Shown: in pieces, positions 28,891 through 30,619 of the stretch
Position numbering within the stretch: position 1 is the stretch's first letter
Layout: the number at the start of each line of letters is the position of its first letter
Assembly (NCBI GenBank): GCA_035647855.1
Contig: DASRMP010000091.1
Coordinates: forward strand, 1-30,619
Reading direction: 5' to 3'
DNA length: 30,619 bases
Origin: JAAZBW01 sp035647855
Lineage (GTDB): Bacteria > Actinomycetota > Actinomycetes > Actinomycetales > Actinomycetaceae
Made by a program: the position numbers and the translations under genes
Notes under the pieces: model-generated
What the model saw: the letters and a program-made list of their open reading frames with translations, nothing else
The model's database searches: none
What the model was told of the DNA's origin: nothing

Positions 28891-30459
28891 TCAGAGGATG
28901 ACGATCACCTGCACCAGCAGGATCTTCACGATGATCGCGAGGGCGAACAGGGCGGCGTAACCGGCCTCCACACGCTCGTCGCTCGTCCTGCTCGTCGCGT
29001 AGCCGAGGATGGCGGGCTGCCCGATGTATCCGGCGAAGGCCCCCGCCGTCCGCTGCGCCGAAAGACCCATCAGTCGCGCGCCCCCGAAGAACGTAACGGC
29101 GGACGCGAACACCACCGCAAATCCGATCGCAAGCACGGCCGCGCCCGTCGCAGAGAACGCCTGGCTCGCGAACGCCGGACCGTTCGCGAGACCGACGGCC
29201 GCGAGGAAGAGCAGGAGACCGATCTGCCGGACGGTGAGGTTCGCCGCCTGCGGCAGGTCCCACACGAGCGGGCCGCTGCGGTGCAGCGCGCCCAGGATCA
29301 TGCCCACCACCAGCGGTCCCGCCGCCGATCCGAGCGAGAACGCGCCCCCGCCCGGGAGCGGCACCGAAATGAGCCCGAGCAGCAGACCGAGGGTCATGCC
29401 GATGCCGGTCGAGAGCGCGTCGATCTCGGAGACGCTCCGTTCGGAATCTCCGAAGAAGTGGATCGCGCGTGACATCTGCGAGGAGGGAACCACCGCCAGA
29501 ACGCGATCGCCGGGCTCGAGGACGAGGTCGTCATCGGCGAGGAGGTCGAGGTCGCCGCGGCGGACGCGGGTGATGACCCCGCCGAGCTCGTCAGGGATGT
29601 TGATTTCGGCCACGGACCTGCCGTACAGCTCGGAGTTCGAGACCGTGAACCGTTTGAAGTCCACCTGGGCGCGCTGGTCGGTGAGGTCGGCCTCCGCGCG
29701 CCGCCCGAGGAACTCGATCGCACGGTCCACGTGGGCGGGCGCCCCCACCACCAGCACCTCGTCGCCGTCCTCGAGGTGCTCTCCGGGCGTGATGACGCGT
29801 GTGACGCCCTGCCGCCGGAGATAGGACATCTTGATGTTCTGATCAACCCATCCGGGGACCTCTCGCACGCTCGTGGCCCGTTCGACGACGGCGGTGATCG
29901 CGTGGATGCCTTCGCTCGCCATCGAGGGGGTGTCGCTGGTCTCGGGCCACCGGCGGCCGACGATGGTGGCGACGGCCAGGATCGCGAACACCACACCCAC
30001 CGGATATCCGATCGAGTAACCGACTGCGGCATCCGTGCTGCCGGTCGCGGCCGTGGCGGCGGCCAGCGCGGGAGTGTTGGTGAGCGAACCCGCGAACGCA
30101 CCCGCGACCATGCCGGGCGAGAGATCGAACAGCTTTCCCACGACGACGGCCACCACCGCCGCCACCACCAGGACCACGGTCCCGAGGCCGAGAAGTGGCG
30201 CCTGGCGCTTCAGATCACTGAAGAAAGTGGCGCCGGCAGCGATGCCCACCGTGTAGACGAACAGTGCGAGGCCCAGAGTCTGGACCAGAACCAGACCCTC
30301 GCCCAGACGGGGATCCAGCGCACCGACCGCCAGCCCGACGAACAACGCCCCCGCCGCGCCGAATCGCAGGGGACCGAACGGCACCTGCCCGAGCAGCGCG
30401 CCGAACGCGAGCACGAGCATGATGGTGAGGAGAGGGTTCGCAACGAGGACTTCGATCAC
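28891..30459 (-). CDS. AspT/YidE-type transporter with two TrkA-C domains
   Basis: The 522-residue product has two membrane blocks (about 5-170 and 350-522) flanking two cytoplasmic TrkA-C-like domains (about 185-255 and 270-340). This is the layout of the aspartate:alanine exchanger family (AspT, YbjL, YidE). Conserved stretches include GSLTNTPALAAA in the first block and GYIGQPAILGYATSRTSDE in the second, the duplicated family core. AspT swaps aspartate for alanine; the substrate of most homologues, and of this one, is unknown. TrkA-C domains suggest gating by a small ligand. The GTG start is set by TAGCGT 7 nt upstream rather than the ATG seven codons earlier. Confidence 0.85.
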   Translation of the reverse strand: MIEVLVANPLLTIMLVLAFGALLGQVPFGPLRFGAAGALFVGLAVGALDPRLGEGLVLVQTLGLALFVYTVGIAAGATFFSDLKRQAPLLGLGTVVLVVAAVVAVVVGKLFDLSPGMVAGAFAGSLTNTPALAAATAATGSTDAAVGYSIGYPVGVVFAILAVATIVGRRWPETSDTPSMASEGIHAITAVVERATSVREVPGWVDQNIKMSYLRRQGVTRVITPGEHLEDGDEVLVVGAPAHVDRAIEFLGRRAEADLTDQRAQVDFKRFTVSNSELYGRSVAEINIPDELGGVITRVRRGDLDLLADDDLVLEPGDRVLAVVPSSQMSRAIHFFGDSERSVSEIDALSTGIGMTLGLLLGLISVPLPGGGAFSLGSAAGPLVVGMILGALHRSGPLVWDLPQAANLTVRQIGLLLFLAAVGLANGPAFASQAFSATGAAVLAIGFAVVFASAVTFFGGARLMGLSAQRTAGAFAGYIGQPAILGYATSRTSDERVEAGYAALFALAIIVKILLVQVIVIL

Positions 30460-30466
30460 GCCGCCA

Positions 30467-30472
30467 ACGCTA
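30467..30472 (-). promoter_or_regulatory. Leaderless -10 box TAGCGT
   Basis: On the minus strand TAGCGT is followed by 7 nt and the GTG at 30459. Confidence 0.5.
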
Positions 30473-30546
30473 GCTGTCAATGACGGCGGGGGAGCGCGGG
30501 TTTTCCCCAGTTGTGGCGCGCCGACGTTGTTGTCGGTGGTCTCTCG

Positions 30547-30567
30547 TAGGATCGAACAAAGATTCGA
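30547..30567 (+). promoter_or_regulatory. Promoter with LexA/SOS-box-like operator
   Basis: TCGAAC-AAAG-ATTCGA (30552-30567) matches the actinobacterial LexA box TCGAAC-N4-GTTCGA with one mismatch. The -10-like TAGGAT (30547-30552) overlaps its first base, so bound LexA would block the promoter. Confidence 0.55.
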
Positions 30568-30586
30568 GAGTGGGAGGGGGAGCGAT

Positions 30587-30619
30587 ATGGATCCGAGGAC
30601 GGCGGGGAGCGCGGCGACG
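30587..30619 (+). CDS. Start of an unknown gene, cut by the window edge
   Basis: An ATG preceded by GGGAGGGGGAG opens a frame that stays open to the end of the window. Only eleven codons (MDPRTAGSAAT) are visible, so no family can be named. The LexA-like box 20 bp upstream suggests a DNA-damage-induced product; in Actinomycetota such boxes often precede DNA-repair or HNH-nuclease genes. Confidence 0.5.
   Translation, partial: MDPRTAGSAAT

Noticed and set aside
30475..30480. TTGACA as -35 box of the AspT-type transporter gene
   Set aside because: It is only 2 bp from the TAGCGT -10 box, far short of the 16-19 bp spacing needed.

Overview
This window is GC-rich throughout and reads as a chromosomal segment from a high-GC Actinomycetota bacterium, most likely Micrococcales or Actinomycetales. 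Three things point that way: codon use, an MptB-type polyprenol-phosphomannose mannosyltransferase, and many leaderless genes with a TANNNT -10 box 6-8 nt ahead of the start codon. No rRNA, tRNA, integrase, transposase or phage gene was seen. Nothing here was checked against a database. Family calls rest on motifs read by eye.

Layout. 1-4.1 kb: the 3' part of a family-2 glycoside hydrolase, an uncharacterised protein with macrodomain-like motifs, and a convergent ribokinase. 4.2-4.95 kb: a 52-aa membrane protein, then the first inverted-repeat array (R1). 4.96-8.9 kb: an SDR dehydrogenase, convergent with a larE-larB-larC operon for the nickel-pincer nucleotide cofactor. 8.9-11.9 kb: a 31-aa leaderless membrane microprotein, a DUF4349-type lipoprotein, a 44-aa leaderless ORF, an OFA-family MFS carrier and its 53-aa small subunit. 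12-13.2 kb: a Cys/Met-metabolism PLP enzyme. 13.2-14.65 kb: 1.5 kb of layered non-coding repeats, including a second, larger and inverted copy (R2) of the R1 element. 14.65-18.3 kb: MptB-like mannosyltransferase, MurE-family ligase and a small PH-like membrane protein. 18.3-24.1 kb: an S9 peptidase and a fused HyuA-HyuB hydantoinase/5-oxoprolinase. 24.1-25.7 kb: two more PH-like membrane proteins. 25.9-30.5 kb: a ChrA-like transporter, a PIG-L deacetylase, a small membrane protein and an AspT-type transporter. At the right edge a gene begins behind a LexA-like box.

Most genes encode ordinary metabolism: sugar breakdown, amino-acid and peptide turnover, transport and envelope synthesis. Many are single-gene transcription units with their own leaderless promoters. 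The lar genes and the MFS block are the clearest operons.

The most unusual content is the pair of palindrome-centred arrays at about 4.5 and 13.8 kb. Each is built from a 16-bp unit, GTGACGNNCGTGCGCC, whose orientation flips at a shared central palindrome (62 bp perfect in R1). The two share a 19-bp flank and several spacers, and lie in opposite orientation about 9 kb apart. I recognise no named repeat family with this design.
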